Shown here: in pieces, positions 5,195 to 6,231 of the stretch
How positions within the stretch are numbered: position 1 is the first letter of the stretch
How the letters are laid out: the number at the start of each line of letters is the position of its first letter
NCBI GenBank assembly: GCA_013695055.1
Contig: JACDBF010000302.1
Coordinates: 1 to 6,231 of the forward strand
Direction of reading: 5' to 3'
Source of the DNA: Actinomycetota bacterium
GTDB taxonomy: Bacteria > Actinomycetota > CADDZG01 > WHSQ01
Length of the DNA: 6,231 nucleotides
The notes under the pieces: model-generated
Databases searched by the model: none
What the model saw: only the letters and a program-made list of their open reading frames with translations
What the model was told of the DNA's origin: nothing
Program-made: the position numbers and the translations under genes

Positions 5195-6231
5195 ATGAAG
5201 GTTGCCTACGACTGCGGTCCCCTGCTCGATCAGCCGACGGGGGTTGGCCGTTACACCGCGGAGCTCGGCGCGGCCCTCGAGCAGCGCGGGGTCGAGCTCG
5301 TCCGCTATGCGATCGCGCTGAAAGGCTCGGGCGACCCATCGATCCGGCGGCTCAGGATTCCGGCTCGAGCCGCGCAGTGGGCGTGGAGGCGCTTCGGCCG
5401 GCCCCCGCTCGAAGCCCTGGTGGGACGAGTCGATGTCGTCCACGGCTCCAATTTCGTGCTTCCGGCCCTCAGCTCCACGCCGGGGGTCGTCACCGTCCAC
5501 GATCTCTCGTTCCTGCGCTCCGACACGTTTCCCGGAGGCGAGCGGTTGCGCACCCTGGTGCCCTGGTCGGTGGCGCGGGCCGCCGCCGTGCTGGTGCCGA
5601 GCGCGGCCATGGCCTCAGAGGTGAGCGCCCGCTTGGGGGTCCCCGAGGCGCGCACGCGGGTGACCCACGAGGGCGTCTCGCCCCTTTTCTTCGGGGCCTC
5701 GCCGCTGGCCGACTCCACTCTCGCCGAGCTCGGGATCGCCCGGCCCTATGCGGTTGCGGTTGGGACCATCGAGCCGCGCAAGAACCTCGCCCGTCTGCTT
5801 CAGGCATGGAGCTCCATCGCCGAAGTCCAGGGGATATGGACACTGGTTTTGGCCGGCCCCCGCGGATGGGGGCCGGAGCTGACCCCGGTCCCCGGCGTGG
5901 TCCCCATCGGCTGGGTGGGCGACGAGACCCTTCCGGGGCTCTTGGCGGGGGCGGAGATGTTCTGCTATCCGTCTCTATACGAGGGCTTTGGGCTGCCGCC
6001 GCTGGAGGCGATGGCGGCGGGGACGCCCGCGCTCGTCGGCAGTTACTCGGCGGCGGAGGAGATTCTGGGCGATGCGTGTCTGCTCGTCGACCCGACCGAC
6101 GTAGACTCGCTCGCCGCGGGACTGGCCGCGCTCGCATCGGACGAGCGCCTGAGGCGGAAGCTGTCGCTGGCCGGCAAGGCACAAGCCACGACCTACACGT
6201 GGGAACGGACTGCCCGGGAAACCGTCGAGGC
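5195..6231 (+). CDS. GT4 glycosyltransferase, MtfB-like (GT-D), cut by right edge
   Basis: An open frame from the ATG at 5195 runs 345 codons to the window end without a stop. The protein starts MKVAYDCGPLLDQPTGVGRY, with the glycine loop TGVGRYT (15-21), and continues with DVVHGSNFVLP (80-90), VVTVHDLSFL (98-107), VAVGTIEPRKNLARLL (187-202), LVLAGPRGWGPEL (217-229), PIGWVGDETLPGLLAGAEMF (237-256) and the EX7E motif LYEGFGLPPLEAMAAGTP with E263 and E271. These are all the landmarks of an MtfB-like GT4 transferase (typically mannosyl or a related sugar). Alignment by eye with the enzyme at 2982-4079, which has only about 17 residues beyond its YTWE motif, suggests that only a few C-terminal residues are missing here. 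It lies 67 bp downstream of fcl on the same strand, probably in the same operon, with no strong Shine-Dalgarno before the ATG. It would use a sugar nucleotide to extend a lipid-linked glycan. Donor and acceptor are unknown. Confidence -1.
   Translation, partial: MKVAYDCGPLLDQPTGVGRYTAELGAALEQRGVELVRYAIALKGSGDPSIRRLRIPARAAQWAWRRFGRPPLEALVGRVDVVHGSNFVLPALSSTPGVVTVHDLSFLRSDTFPGGERLRTLVPWSVARAAAVLVPSAAMASEVSARLGVPEARTRVTHEGVSPLFFGASPLADSTLAELGIARPYAVAVGTIEPRKNLARLLQAWSSIAEVQGIWTLVLAGPRGWGPELTPVPGVVPIGWVGDETLPGLLAGAEMFCYPSLYEGFGLPPLEAMAAGTPALVGSYSAAEEILGDACLLVDPTDVDSLAAGLAALASDERLRRKLSLAGKAQATTYTWERTARETVE

Overview
The window is an ordinary chromosomal stretch from a high-GC bacterium. It carries part of a surface-polysaccharide (glycan) biosynthesis locus next to a small drug-efflux/regulator pair. 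Codon usage, the actinobacterial look of several proteins (for example the TLEQSWHRVPGG start of one glycosyltransferase) and a probable leaderless GTG-start gene behind a TANNNT -10 box suggest Actinomycetota, perhaps an uncultured Acidimicrobiia- or Thermoleophilia-like lineage. That placement is inference; no marker gene is present.

Layout from left to right. (1) Bases 1-128, minus strand: the first 42 codons of an MFS transporter that runs off the left edge. It starts inside the stop codon of (2) a MarR-family repressor at 125-577, minus strand. A cluster of TTAG/CTAA inverted repeats in the 30 bp upstream of marR is a good candidate for its own operator. (3) Bases 608-4079, minus strand: three family-4 (GT-B fold) glycosyltransferases in one tightly coupled operon. 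The order of transcription is GT-C (4079-2982), GT-B (2985-1834), GT-A (1837-608), and both junctions are 4-bp start/stop overlaps, one of them using a TTG start. (4) Bases 4080-4164: an 85-bp divergent intergenic region. (5) Bases 4165-5127, plus strand: GDP-L-fucose synthase (fcl), starting with GTG. (6) Bases 5110-5173: a two-copy 32-bp tandem repeat that duplicates the end of fcl including its stop codon. (7) Bases 5195 to the right edge, plus strand: a fourth GT4 glycosyltransferase, nearly complete, cut by the window end.

How the genes fit together: Fcl makes GDP-L-fucose from GDP-4-keto-6-deoxy-D-mannose, and four different GT4 enzymes are available to assemble a fucose- (and probably mannose-) containing oligosaccharide on a lipid carrier at the inner face of the membrane. 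GT-A resembles the WbuB/WcaI group, which includes known fucose-type transferases; GT-B, GT-C and GT-D resemble the MtfB/mannosyltransferase-like group. The partner dehydratase gene (gmd) and the polymerase, flippase and initiating transferase are not in the window. The MarR-MFS pair looks like an independent efflux module that happens to abut the glycan locus.

I found no CRISPR array, mobile element, RNA gene or clearly novel system. The points most worth checking are the marR operator cluster, the 32-bp duplication over the fcl stop codon, the loss of the usual EX7E glutamates in GT-A, and the probable leaderless fcl transcript.
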